DNA of 64,000 nucleotides from Apricaphanius iberus. Lineage: Eukaryota > Chordata > Actinopteri > Cyprinodontiformes > Aphaniidae. The notes under the pieces were generated by a model. It saw only the letters and a program-made list of their open reading frames with translations. It searched no databases and had not been told where the DNA came from. The DNA lies in NCBI GenBank assembly GCA_028564705.1, contig JAPXFQ010000196.1, positions 248,001-312,000 on the forward strand, read 5' to 3'. The translations under genes were made by a program, and so were the position numbers. How positions within the stretch are numbered: position 1 is the first letter of the stretch; every line of letters begins with the position of its first letter. Shown here in pieces: positions 35,201 to 46,300 of this stretch.

Positions 35201-35677
35201 TTTCTTAAGAATCCTAATCTACGATTAATACAATATAAAATCCTTCATAGAGTGCATTATACAGGGCAACGGATGTTCAAGATGGGTTATACGCCGTCTG
35301 ATACCTGTTTACAATGTACAAGCAATCTACCAGACAATTATATTCATGCTCTTTGGTTCTGCCCACCTGTTAAGAAATATTGGTACCAGATATGTGAAGA
35401 TCTATCAAAGTGTCTGAAATGTAATATCACACCTGCTCCCACAGTTTGCTTGCTGGGAAATGTAGATGAAGTTACCATGGATACAAAGTCTATGCAATTA
35501 TTTTACATCGCCTTATGCATCGCTAAGAAAAATATCCTCTTGAACTGGAAAAATAAAAATACTCTGAATATTAATCAATATAGAGATCTCCTTCTGGATT
35601 ACATTGGTCTAGAAACGGCATCTGCCTCCACATCTGATCAATCTTTCTGGTCACCCTTGATCAGTTCCATCACCTAG
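32270..35677 (+). CDS. L1 ORF2 remainder: endonuclease, reverse transcriptase, C-terminal Cys motif
   Basis: The frame opens at 32270 ('VSIYGPNVDD') in phase with the 21348-21665 fragment; the first internal ATG is at 32345. It holds endonuclease motifs 'LGGDFNF', 'SRLDYLL' and 'SDHAPV', then the reverse transcriptase with 'NNKAPGPDGFPAEFYK', 'SYRPISLINVD', 'LDAEKAFDRV', 'GTRQGCPLSP' and catalytic YADD at 34034-34045. A C-terminal CCHC-like motif ('CLQC...HALWFC') sits near 35305-35360. Together with the first fragment ORF2 is about 1240 residues, the usual length for Tx1/L1-clade elements of fish. Apart from the provirus I see no stop or frameshift, so damage to ORF2 is essentially the insertion. 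Confidence 0.93.
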   Translation: MVSIYGPNVDDPSFFHTFFSVLANHMDCSLVLGGDFNFGVNEEIDRLSTAGTQHRWQSVDMVKQYMSDYGLCDAWRSLHPNDRKYTFYSNVHHSYSRLDYLLVSSSLLNDISDTEIHPIVISDHAPVSLNLANKIATLQYKNWRFNTSLLKDKEFIKYIEKEWASYMEFNDLPGMSPSTLWEAGKAVIRGKIISFSSNKKRTENKHVQELEETIKSLEASLDKESLSKIRKAKLELNEIINKRTQFLIQRLRIENFEHSNKSGSFLANQLKINKEKTTISAIKDKTGNIIYDPEKINNTFKEFYETLYTPEINPSNNDIVQFLDKITLPKLSDSQAKALDSPLTVSELQEALQSMPNNKAPGPDGFPAEFYKEFWNILAPTFYKMLQETKENGRIPPNMNSAYINLLLKPGKDPMSPTSYRPISLINVDLKIICKALARRIEKITPLIIHPDQTGFIKGRLSSTNSRRLIDLIDYSHCKNVQTNILSLDAEKAFDRVNWKFLFAALNKFGFSNSFVNWLKILYSSPTACIRTNNQTSSRFFLQRGTRQGCPLSPSLFAIFIEPLAAAIRQNNNVKGIQCNKIEHKISLYADDVLLFLQHSQTSLYQVIELIKSYSRVSDYSINWLKSIVLPINCSYQSPVALQLRSGNITYLGIHISPRLADLSKLNYVPLLKKVEDDLARWKSLPISLIGRVATIKMMVLPRINYLFSMIPSKPSPDWFRSLDSSVSKFLWKDKPPRISLKTLQKSKDKGGLDLPNFRHYFLANRLQYTSRWVKHSYIDECWVDVEQTLCNKIKLSDLPFVSSNIKQNECFKSINISSSLTAWWEFLKMTKTSLVPCRRTPIWNNPDILQKKCMINFPGWSCKGIEYLEHIFDGTDFIQFNTLVTQFGINKNKFLEYQQIKSIIKNKFRLNTVDLQIPGKVLDFLNLNPPKLLSKIYKTLNRIDESIALPISKWEMDLSISIDQNLWSQISLRTFKFLKNPNLRLIQYKILHRVHYTGQRMFKMGYTPSDTCLQCTSNLPDNYIHALWFCPPVKKYWYQICEDLSKCLKCNITPAPTVCLLGNVDEVTMDTKSMQLFYIALCIAKKNILLNWKNKNTLNINQYRDLLLDYIGLETASASTSDQSFWSPLISSIT

Positions 35678-38640
35678 TGGGGTCGGGCCCTTGATTCCGT
35701 TCTGTGGGACACGGTTGCCGATGTGGAGCTTAAGGGTTGGTGGTGACTGCGGGGAGGTCCTTGGGGGTGGGTCCGCTTGCGGTTCGGCGATAGGTGCCGA
35801 GACCCTCGCCTGGGGTGGGACTTTGGGGTCTTTGTGTGGTGACTCCTAGTGGCTGCATGCGGCGCCTTAGAGGGGTCGTGCTGGCGGACACGGGTTACTG
35901 GCCTGGTGCTGTGCTGCTCTGGGGGGGTCTGGACTGGGCCTGGGGCTCGGGGTTCTGGGGCGGCGCGCCCCCCGGCTGGGGCCCTGGCGGGGCTTGGCCG
36001 GGGGGGGGCGCTGCCGTCGGTGCCGGCTGGGGGGGGGCTGTGGTCGGCCGGTGGTTGGCGGGCGCTGCTGCCCTTTCCATCTCCCCGGGCTGGTTCCTGT
36101 CGCTTGCTCCCCGGTGGCCGCTTGCCGCGTCCGGGCGTCGGCGAGAGGCCGTGGCGGGTGGCCGGCGTCTCCGGGCCCGATCGGCTATATTGACACTGGA
36201 CATGGCTCCTGGGTCTTGGTCTTAGCCCTCGCGGGGGTGCTGGGGTGGGGGGCTCTGGCCGGTGTTGGTCGGCCTCCACGGTGACTGACCAGTTGGTGGG
36301 GTGTGGGCTGGTGGGTGGACGTGCTGGGTTCTGTTGCCACCCGGCCATCGGGCGGTAGTAGCAAGGCTGGAGGATGTCGGCCTGGGGATTGGCCGCCCGG
36401 GACTTCGGTCTGCTCACGGGCCTGGCGCGGCATGTCCGGGGTACCCGAGTCGGTGGTGCGCCGGGTTCCGGCCTCGGCCCGGGGGTCCTCGGACGCTGGC
36501 GGTGCCTGGGGCGTCTCTTATTGGCGGGGAGGCTTTTTACCATCTAGCACAGGCGCTCTTTTTAACGGGGTGCGCTTGGGACGGGAGGGGGGAGGGCGTT
36601 GAGGGTGAGGGGGGGCTAAACTCAACCTGGGTGTCTAGTGACATGTGTTTTGTTAGCAGTGTGAATGTTGGGGAGGATTTAGGTATGCCCCTGGCATGGG
36701 GGCTGGTGGATTGCCGGGGCCCCCATGGGGCTCGGCGGTACCGCTGCCGTGGGCCCCGACTGGACGTGCTGGGGCCTCCCACCCCTGGTGGATCGGGCCG
36801 AACGGGGGTGCCTATTGGAGTCAGCAGGGGAGCTGGCTCCCTGGGGTTGGCAATGGTCACCCCAGTTATTTTCTCCCCATCCCCATGCCTCTGTCCACCT
36901 GCTCCTTCATTCTACCATTCACAAGGCCTTGGGACGTGGGCACGTCACTGGGGTGCGGGATGGAGCTTCCGTCTTCGCTACCCGGTGGCGGCCTGGGTCC
37001 CGATTTTATTGAGCAATTTAGACACTACACTTGCAACATTTACAGGGAACGCACATGTAGGGACCTGGCGGTGTGGCGCCACAGGCGAGGCCCCCCCGTT
37101 GAGGGGGCCTCGCCTGTGGTGCCGGCACCCACTGGTTAAACGCATCTAGACACTGAGGGCCCGGGGGGGGAGATGGGGGTACCCGGCAGTATTCCCATGT
37201 CCCCCCCCTCTGTTTTAAGTGCACATTAGAACAACACGCAACAACACCACATTGAGCTGGGGGAGAGAGGCTGGGGGGTCTTTCCACACCCCTGTTCGTT
37301 GGACCATCAGGGGTCGGAGCCCGGATAGAACATCACGCCGTCTGGTCGGGGTCCTGGGCTGGTGGGCTGCTCTTGCCGGTGTGGGGGCCTTGGCGGTCTA
37401 CTTGTCCCCGTCCTGGTGGGCAAAGGGGTCTGTCTCCTGGGTGCAGGGGCAGGGTTCTCTACTGGGGCGTCTGTCCCTGGGCCTGGGAGTATGGAGTATA
37501 GTGTACGTATGGGGGGTATGAATGAGGGTATAGCGTCCTTTTTTCGTATGTCCTGTATTTGTAAGAATGTGTACACATGAGAGGGAGGGTACGTATGAGT
37601 GTCTCTGTCTGTCTATGTCTACCTGTCAGGTTGGGTGTTTGGCTGCTCTCTGGCCTGATGCATCTTCTTCCCTCCCCGTCACTCCCCGTCGGTGATGGTT
37701 GCTCCTGCCCGCTGGTTGATGATGACTCTCGATGCATGGGGCTGGGGGTCCCGGTTGCGGCCCGGCTCGGTCCTGGTGCATGTCGGGCGGGTCCTGGGTG
37801 GTCCGGTGTGTCGGGCGGCCGCTGTTTCGGGCCGATGTCCTCCTTGGATTGACTGGGGCACCTCTTATGGGGGTGCCGGGGTTGTAGAATAGGTTGGTGC
37901 CGTCCGGTGGATCGGTGGGGACCGTGCCTGGCGCCCAGTCCTCCTGCCGGTTCCAGGACTTCAGCTGGCTGGTCTGTTCGCCTGGTGGGGCTGTCCGGCA
38001 TTGGCTGGGCCCCTGATCTTGGCGCCCCACGTGGGGCGGGATCTGGACCCTGGAGCTGGAAGATCTGGATGTCCAGGTGCCGGCTGGGCGCGGCCTGGGG
38101 AGGGCGTACATCCGCTGTGGCTCTTGCTGTGGCTCCCTGGCGTGTGGATGTGTGGAGGCGGGCCGGGTTGTTGGCGGTGGGTACTGGTCCGGGGTGGCGG
38201 CGGCGTGTGTTGTCCGTCGGTTGGCTGCGGGTCCTCCTTGCCTGCGGCGGCGGCGGGGGGCCCTTGTCGGCTGGTCCCTGGTTGGGGCCCCTGGTCCCCG
38301 TGGCCTCCGGTTCCTGGTCCGGGCCCGCCCTGGCGTAGCCGGTTACCGGCGGAGCCCGTGGGCTCGTCACTGCGATCTCTCGGGCCCCAGCATCGCGGCT
38401 GGTGGGTGCTCCCCTGGGACTTCCATCTGTTCCTCTCTTGGTGGGTGATCGACCCTGCGCTGATCCGCCTGTGGACTCTGTACTCTGTGGGACCCTGGAC
38501 GCATACATCTCTTGCCTCCTCCATGTCTGTGACGGTTCCTTACACCAGCTATCAATCACTTGCATGGGGAAACCTTATTCAGACCTGCATGCTCGCACAC
38601 ACATAGGTGTGGGGACATAGGTGAGGACGGACATATCTTA
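35678..38640 (+). other. G-rich L1 3' UTR with G-quadruplex potential
   Basis: A stretch of about 2.9 kb with extreme G excess on the coding strand and many runs of 4-9 G. Long frames on both strands (for example minus 35674-36543 and 37459-38565) are compositional: stops need A/T-rich codons that are rare here. They encode Pro/Arg/Gly-rich nonsense with no domain. Mammalian L1 3' UTRs also contain G-rich quadruplex-forming tracts, so this may be a much enlarged version. A strong hairpin lies inside. Confidence 0.75.
37079..37119 (+). repeat. Perfect 17-bp inverted repeat (hairpin)
   Basis: Arms CCACAGGCGAGGCCCCC (37079-37095) and GGGGGCCTCGCCTGTGG (37103-37119) are exact complements around a 7-base loop; further pairing continues outside after one G-T wobble. 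In L1 RNA this would be a very stable stem. Confidence 0.9.
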
Positions 38641-39139
38641 AGCTGAGGTTATCATCATTAGTTAGTTGTTCACAGGAGCTTACCAGAAACATTTGTATTA
38701 TGTTCATTAATCAATGCTTGTGTGTAGTGAATGTGTAATTCTTTGTTTATTCTACCAGATCCGAACTATTGGTTTGGTTCTGTACAGTTTGTTGTTTTTG
38801 TTTTGTATTACTGTTTCTCTGCCGTCCGGCAGAGGTGGAGGACTGGGATGTTTTCTTGTGTTCTTTATTTGCCTCCCTGTCTTGTGTCGTCGGTTCGCCC
38901 CTCTGTTGGTCCGGTTTCTTTTCTTCACCTTCTTCCTTTCTCCCTTCTTGTCTCAGTTTAATGTCCATGACGTCAGGAAATTGAACCCACAGTAATCACT
39001 AATAAAGATTTTTCATACATATACATCAAGTGGCGTACTACAGCGAAGCTGTAATACTCTGCTTGGGAAAGTAAAACTGTTGGGCTTGTACTTGGTACTC
39101 AGACACCAATTCTGAGTAGCATACTGCTAGACAGGACAC

Positions 39140-39142
<3 letters not shown>
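38641..39142 (+). other. 3' end of the L1 UTR with polyadenylation signal
   Basis: The G-rich tract gives way to T-rich sequence. An AATAAA word occurs at about 39000-39006, some 140 bp before the poly(A). The words following it, up to the poly(A), probably belong to the element, as the poly(A) and TSD come directly after. Confidence 0.6.

Positions 39143-39171
<29 letters not shown>
39143..39171 (+). repeat. L1 poly(A) tail
   Basis: About 28 consecutive A bases ending exactly where the second copy of the 14-bp target duplication begins. Confidence 0.93.
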
Positions 39172-39184
39172 CGTCTATTAATGT
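39171..39184. repeat. L1 target-site duplication, right copy
   Basis: ACGTCTATTAATGT, identical to 19879-19892. Confidence 0.93.
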
Positions 39185-40480
39185 TTAATTAAGGTGTTTT
39201 AGTTACCATACTTTTTAATTATACTTTTAAGATTTTTTTAGAGGTATTTGCAGAGTCAGCTCTATTTTGGGTCACAGAAAAACAGGAAATTGAGCAGGAA
39301 AGCACAGGCAGATGGCATCACCATACAATTGACAATGGAAGGATGTAAGAAATAACGGTCAGCAAAAACTCTAGTTAGAGCTGGTTTGTAAAGTCACGAT
39401 TTAAGTAGAATAACAGGAAGGTAATTAATTTTGCATCCATGTTTGTAAGGAGGCTAGTCTTGGCAAAAGTTTGAATGAACCAATCATGTTTTGGGTGCCA
39501 TATGCAAAGTTAGAGGGGAGTTTCTCTAACTTTCTGTTAAAATATAAAACTTAATGTTTCTGGTATATACTTTGTCATTCCTAGGTAGGGTGACCCAGAG
39601 TGTGGATAATTCATACCACTCTGTAAGCTAAATATTTGATTTGTTTTAAACAACTCTGTGAACCAGTATTTGATTTCTTGTATTAAAATCTAAAGAAAAT
39701 TAAATTACTCTCCTGTCCTCTGATAAAAATGAACACGCATGGAATTTATAGAGTTAAGGTTTAAATTGAATATAGATTAAGATCCTTCAAATGGTGACCC
39801 CGGACGCGATCATAGTTTGGAGACGGGATTTAATGTTTGTAGATATACAGATAAGCAGACTTTAAAAATTAAAATGAACAAAAAGTTCTACTAATTAAAA
39901 TAAATGTTTACATGAAAGAATTATGTTTTCTATTTTTGGGCAGGTTAAATATTTAGTTTTTTGGAAGTCTGGGACTTGGAATTTAATGGTATTAGTGTGA
40001 GACTAATTAAACTGCCTGTGCCTCTGGGTTTTGTCGCCCCTACGCAAGAGCGGATGCGTTCTGCCGATTACGATCTGGGATCGAAACTAGGTTTAAAGTG
40101 TTCCTGTAGATGAGGTCTACAAAAACTTGTTTGAGTTGTGATCACAGGTCAGTAACAGCTTGTGGGAAGCTGCGCAGAGTCTGGGACCCTCTAAGGTCAA
40201 GGACCTTTTATGGTGATTTAGGAATAAAGACATCATGGAATAAAGTGAAATTAAACCTAGACTAGTGAATGTGAGTCTGATTAAGAATTTATTGTTGATG
40301 TATTTCTCTTTTCTTTTCTTTTTGGCATCTGATCTGCACTCCGGGGAAGGACCACCGTGGGCTGCTGGAAATTGGAGGCTCTCCGCCTCAGGGACCAGGT
40401 GGAGATGTGTGGTTCTCCCTGGAGTGGAGATAGCTAGTGAATCTTTTCAAAGACTCAAAACCGGTAAGTGAAGTTTTAGA
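39185..40480 (+). other. Possible decayed LTR and leader of a retroelement
   Basis: At 39792-39810 the word TGGTGACCCCGGACGCGAT, following TTCAAA, looks like a retroviral primer-binding site just after an LTR end. Upstream there is a TATA-like AAAATATAAAAC near 39540. Downstream sequence (40020-40480) is leader-like, with no gag frame that I can recognise; a 68-codon frame at 40265-40471 has no similarity. There is no matching second LTR in view. Weakly supported. Confidence 0.3.
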
Positions 40481-42265
40481 TAATATTATTTTATAAATTC
40501 TAAGTTTTCGAGTCCTTGAAGTCATAAGATTACAAATAAATAGATAAATATCTATCTGAGTCTTGTATAAATGAGCGATAGCGAACAGTTGTGTATGTCT
40601 GTGTGTGTGTGTGGGTGTGTGTGAGATGAGATCTCTGTGTTGTGGTTGTTGAGGAGTCTTGTGACTAAAACTCGAGTATAAAGTATTATTTAAAAGTAAA
40701 TAATGATGAATAAAAAAATAAATAAAGTAGAAGACACTGAATTACACGTATTACATAGAAAAGAAAAGTAAACATAAAGACTTATTAAACGTTTTTTGAA
40801 GCAGGCGATGTGACGTAGTGTGTCGAGAATTCCGACTCATTTTGAAGATTAGATCCTTGTGGCTTACTGAAAATAATACCATTTCGGCACCTATAGGAGT
40901 TCAGCTACTATTGAAGAGTTGGTCCTTAGGGATGTATCGTTTATAAGCGACCTATCAGTAAGGTGAGCGAGCGAAGAAAAACAGCAATGCACACATTCAA
41001 GAGTCAGATGAATATATCTAAATTTTATTTTAAATTAAATAGTTTATTAAATCTGCTTCCTCTTTTTCATAGTATAACAAACTTTGAGTTGAAAAGGTGA
41101 GGCTGTAACAAATAAAATCGTCCCTAAAAATATATTTTTAAATAGATAAAGAAGTGATTGCTTACCGTAATTTATCTGCTATTGAGATATTTTTTTCTGA
41201 GATTATACTGTTTGGTTCCTTTTGTGTCTGTTTACGGAAGCCGGCCCCATATTCAGACCCAAATAGGACTCCAGATTGTGGACAGTTAAGTCTCGGGAAC
41301 CTCTAAATAAAATGATATTGAAATAATCTAAGAATTTAATCTTAAAATTGAGGTGGATAAACTGCAGAACAGAAAGGGAGCAGAATAAAAGCAGAGAGCC
41401 AAGGTGATATGAAGTTGTATTGAAGTGAAAATTAGGACAGTCTGGTGACAAAAATAAAATATCTAGTTGACAAATTGGATTTTGAGTTTAAATGGTTGAT
41501 GAGCTGCTTAAAGAATAAAATTAAAAGATACATTTATAAAATAATTAATTGGATATATTGAAAAGCAAAAAAGTTGATTTTTTACAAATAATGTTTAAAT
41601 TCTTGCAAAGAAAACTGAAACATTTTGATGAATATTGGTATGTCCATTTTTATAATGAGTTAGTTTAGACATCAGATAGAAAATTTGACAAAATTGATGA
41701 ACTATTGAATAGTAGAATACTTAATGATAAAAGACTGAGATCAATGACTAGTAGGTATTATGGACATATTAAGTGCTGTAGTTTTAGAAGAATTAGAAAT
41801 TCATTGGAAAAATTTAAAAACATCTCAGAGAAGCATATAACCTTGTCTAGTATCAACGGTTAGGAATTGGCAGGTTTTTCAATTTACAGTAATTAATGTA
41901 GTAAGTGCTACACAATTTATACACATTTTTCTTATTTCCATGATTTAAATAAGTACAATTTAAGTAATTATTAATTTCTGAAATTTTTTCATTTTGGCTT
42001 ATTCTTCTAGCCCTGTAGACTTTAGAAAGGCTGTTTGGGAAATATTGCCTTTTCTTCATATAAAGATTAAAATAAAAAGGCTTTATTATTGCAATTACCT
42101 GTTACTGGTTACTTGACTAAATACATTGTTGAGTAATATGAAAAACAATATTTATTATAGTGGTAATCTCTAAACAGCAAGGAGATATTAGGAATGCGAT
42201 TAAACTATTCTGAGTTTTCAAAACTTTGTTTTATAAGACAAAGAGTCTTCTTTAAAATCATCCGT
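40481..42265. other. Non-coding AT-rich stretch
   Basis: A short TG microsatellite lies near 40593-40622. Otherwise AT-rich with small unsupported frames; possibly decayed retroelement sequence continuing from the previous segment. Confidence 0.45.
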
Positions 42266-43190
42266 TTTTATTTACATAACATATAAACATGTAAGAGCAA
42301 TGATGCAATTGCTCCCTATATGTTTTATGATAAATTTGAAGGTTTGAATGTTTTTTAAGCGTCTTAATGTTTTTTGGCCTTCTTATTTTTCTGAACAGCT
42401 ATATATATATAAACATTTGCGGTCTTTGCTCTTCTCTGATAGCTCTCTCCTTGTCATCCCCAAAGTCAGAACATGCACAAATGGTGAGGTGTCTTTTCAG
42501 TACTATAGTGCCCACCTCTGGAAAAGGCTGCCAGATGACCTCAGAGCCACAGAAAACATTAATGTTTTTTTAAGAGCCGGCTCAAGACTCACTTTTTTAG
42601 CCTTGCTTTTAACTGATTAATATTTATTATAGTCTATTTAATTGCTTTGCATGTTTTAATTGATTATATTTTATCAGCATTTTATCAGTGTTTCACTATT
42701 TAATCATATCATATTCATCTATACTTTATTTTAATATGTTTACTTCTTATTTTAATCTTCCTTCCAGTGTTTCCTCTTTGGAAGCCCTCTGAGGAGATAT
42801 GATCGACTGTGCCTGCCAGGGTGCTCTCATTGTATTGCTTGGGTGGAGGTAGGGGTCTTAATCTCCCCTCCTCTGGGCGTCCGTGTCAGTGCCTTGGCTA
42901 CTGCTGTTGATCTGCTGCTGCCAGTGCAAATGGCTCCTTTGATTGCGGTTCCTTAGCCTGGCTCATCTGTACTTGACCCAATGTCCTTTTACGAATGTAA
43001 TTTGCTTTAAATTGTGGGTGTCCATGGGAGTTGGGTCGGGAGGATGGGGGTATAACTGGGATCATGCTTTTAAATCTGCGGGGGAGAGATGGAAATTTAG
43101 TTTATGTGGGTTAATTTTAATCTGTAAAGCATGTGGAGAGTTGTTTCTTTTATGAAAAGCGCTTTATAAATAAACTTTGATTTGATTTAA
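42266..43190 (+). pseudogene. L2/CR1-group LINE 3' end (ORF2 C-terminus plus 3' UTR)
   Basis: The frame at 42348-42620 holds 'SDSSLLVIPKVRT', 'GEVSFQYYSAHLWKRLPDDL' and a following 'F' and Leu-rich end, the typical C-terminal segment of L2/CR1-group reverse transcriptase polyproteins. After the stop a 570-bp 3' UTR ends in GCGCTTTATAAATAAACTTT followed by a TTTGATTTGATTT tail, the short tandem 3' repeat usual for this group. It is 5' truncated and lacks the catalytic part. It differs in sequence from the L2-like remnant at 17.6-19.3 kb. Confidence 0.75.
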
Positions 43191-43275
43191 TACAAAGACC
43201 CTAACAAGAATCATTTGCTAATCGAGCTATGTGACTGTTGGGAGAAAACCCCTATGATGAGTAGCAATATTTGAT

Positions 43276-43370
43276 TCAGTGTTCCGTCGCCCGCCCGTAG
43301 GGTGGCTGGGCTCTCCCTTAGAGTTAGGATGAGAAGCTCATCGAGAGGAGCCATTTCAGAATCGGAATGG
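43276..43370 (+). repeat. Dispersed fish repeat fragment (unnamed)
   Basis: Words CCGCCCGTAGGGTGGCTGGG, CTCTCCCTTAGAGTTAGG, GATGAGAAGCTC and ATCGAGAGGAGCC follow a common teleost dispersed repeat, apparently with an internal deletion between the last two. I cannot name the family. The 103-codon minus frame here is not credible coding. Confidence 0.4.
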
Positions 43371-46300
43371 TAATCGGAAGAAGATGGATTGATGGGTGGT
43401 GGGAGCGGACATGAAGTAGGAAAAAGTGGAAAGGTTCGAAGCAAGATAACACCATCTCTTATGAACTGTGAGGGGTCTTGTTGTGTGGGTCTATTACTGC
43501 AGGAGGGAGTGCTGCAGTTCACTAAACGAACATAAAATGGAGGAAAACTAACTGCTCTAGATTTGTTGTTTGCAAATTAGATGAAGGGCTGCCTATGGTC
43601 AACAAAACAAATGTTTTCAAGGGTATAATAATAGGAAAATTAACAAGAGTTTTGATGAAAAAGGGGTAACAAAATTATTAAACCCTTGTAAGGTGAGAAC
43701 AAATATACAGAATCATTGAGGTTTTCAATTCTGCTCTAACAATGTTTTCTTTCTGTTATAGATTCTTGTCATTGAAACTTCTGACAACAAATTGTCACCC
43801 ATGCTTCAAAACTGCTTAGATTGGTCTTGTTACTGATATCAGCAGATTTGTCAATAAAGTCCAAAACACCCATCAGCCCTGGATGTGAAAGGGTTAGAGT
43901 AGACCGATCTTATGACAAGACTATTCTTTTCGTATGATACAGTTTTTCATTACAGAGAAGAAATCAAAAAGTCCTGATCTCAGTCCCATTGGGCTAAACG
44001 AGGGATGCACTCTGAACAGGTCGCCAGTCCATCAGAGGGGTCCATCACAGAGGTTGAAAACATTTATCTCAAATTCTGTTTCATAGTGACAGGATGGCAT
44101 CACATACTTTTTCAGCTGTATGCCCCTTTTGTGACTTTTCAGCTCTTGCACCTCAGAGATTAAAGTATACAGTCACTCAAGTACTACCAGACTTTGCTTT
44201 GTTTGTAAGATTTTCTATCTGTGTCTATTTAATTATTTGCACATTTCACTAAAACTCTGTAGAGGAAGAAAGTTTTGAATCTGGCTGGTTATCAGGCCGG
44301 CAGAGCTGACCGTGATCTGGCAGCTCCGTCTGGCCTGACAGTCAGAGAAGTAATACATTTTTAATTGCAAGTGTTATAATGCCTCATGAGGAACCTGCAC
44401 CAGTAGATTAAATGCATTTGGGTTAATATTAGAGGCCAGTCATTCACAGTGACAAAGCCTGTGGAGGAAGGAAGGTAATTGTGGGGAGACAATTATAATT
44501 CCTCATATTGTAATAACGTAAAAATAATGTCCTCCAGGGGGATTTTCTTTTTTACTAAGCATAGAAGCAAGAAATAAATGATTGTCTAGCTGCTCATTTG
44601 AAAAGAAAAACAGAAATGAATACCAAAATAACTTTACCACCCAGTTTTTAATAATAGATGATAACAATAATTTATACAACACAGATTAGTTTTAGTTAAC
44701 ACATGGAAATCAAAATTTGTTGGTTTCAGCTTTATCTTTAGTCAGCCAGTAGCGTTGTCACAAAATAAGATGTGTCTAAATCAGTTCAAGGTGACATGGT
44801 AATTCAATAATTATTTTCCAGTTCACATGACGAGTGATTTTTTTCCAAGAATATTTAACAAGAATAACTTATTTTCAGAATTAGGCCTAAATCTAGCTTT
44901 GTCATAGTACACATTTGTGCAGATAACTTGTATAGAAAGCAGATAGCAGGCAGGGGTTGTGAAGTAACACAAGGGTTTATTTTCTAAAAAGTAGCTCGAG
45001 AAATGTTTGGAGGGGAGTACACAGCAGTATGAGTAAATTAGAATAAACCATTGAGAGGGAAATAAAAACCACAGGGAGCATAAAACAACAAGATGCAACC
45101 AACCGCACATGGATAAGTTGGAGTAATGTGGGGAGATCGGACAATGGACTACAAGAACCCAGGGCTTCATATACTGGGTAGAGTGATTTTTATAAAATTA
45201 CATCTATAAGATGACAGCTATAAGATGACAGCTATAAGATAACTCAGATTTGAGGAAGGCTGACTAGGAAAATGACTTAAAACCAAAAGTGCTTGTTGAT
45301 ACAAAATAAAAAAAACATGAAAAAACAAACTGTAAAAACCAAAGTGAACTACAAAAGCACTTGGAGAGCACAGACCTCCCATGAGGCAGTTAACTGCCCC
45401 CACAACCAGCCACCCCCCTTATAGACATATAATCTCCTCAAAACCAGAGCTGACAGCTTCCGAAACCTTATACTGTATGGGGAGACTGATTGTAGGATAG
45501 TACAACTCTAACACCTAAATTCCACTACATGCGTTCCGCTCCGCCCCGCCACGCACGCCGCACCGGTTCTCTGTCGTCGTTAAATTAAACTGCATGCGCC
45601 CCGCCTCCGCTCCGCTTCGGAGCCCAGAGGTGCTCAACGAAGCATGCGCGGGAATTGCGAGATATCGCGATAAAGAGCAGTGCTATATACACAGAAGTCA
45701 GAACAAAATCATTCATTCCAAGGAAAACAAACAGAAAATAACTGCTGATCTACTTTTATTTGCTATTATTCTTTGTCAAGATATCTCAGCGGACTCCGCA
45801 GAAAATTTGGAAAACCATGTGCCCTTGCCCTTCCATTTCCAAATTATGCCGTGCTTTATGTTACCTCATTACAAACTGTGAACATGTTCAAGGGGTTGGT
45901 AGTTATGAGAAAGCAATCCCCTTAACAGATTTTTCGTTTGATCTAGTGTCCTCCAGATGCCACGTACCTGGAAGATCTGCAGTAGGAAGGAATTATAATC
46001 ACACTTTTAAATCACTTCAGGTTGATTCATTTTAATATGGACGGGCAGTTGTTGTTCTGACTTCAAAATGGATGAGAGAGCTCCCAATTTTTTCTGAGGT
46101 AGAGCCTGGTCATCATAAAAGCAAAGCTTATTTTACCTTCATGCATTCTGTATCTTGTTCTTTTAATCATGATTCATATCTTCCAAGTATAAATGACAGA
46201 TGGCATATAGAAGGACTTGTAAATTGAGAGCTTTACCTTTTAGTTTTGTCTTCAGCACAACAGATAGGAGCAACACCCTCAGCAGACAACATTTTCAATA

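Larger units (their letters stand above)
19893..39170 (+). mobile_element. Full-length Tx1/L1-clade LINE, split by a nested provirus
   Basis: Bounded by the 14-bp duplication described above. The order is 5' UTR (19893 to about 20088), ORF1, inter-ORF region, ORF2 start (21348-21665), antisense provirus (21666-32269), ORF2 remainder (32270-35677), G-rich 3' UTR, an AATAAA signal near 39000 and a roughly 28-base poly(A). Without the provirus the element is about 8.7 kb. Both ORFs are otherwise almost intact, so it was probably full length and recently competent when it was interrupted. The 14-bp TSD and poly(A) are classic target-primed reverse transcription signs. Confidence 0.92.

Noticed and set aside
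35674..36543. 289-codon minus-strand frame, and similar frames at 37459-38565 minus and 36301-37149 plus
   Set aside because: They lie in the G-rich L1 3' UTR, where stop codons are rare by composition. The translations are Pro/Arg/Gly-rich without domains and overlap on both strands.
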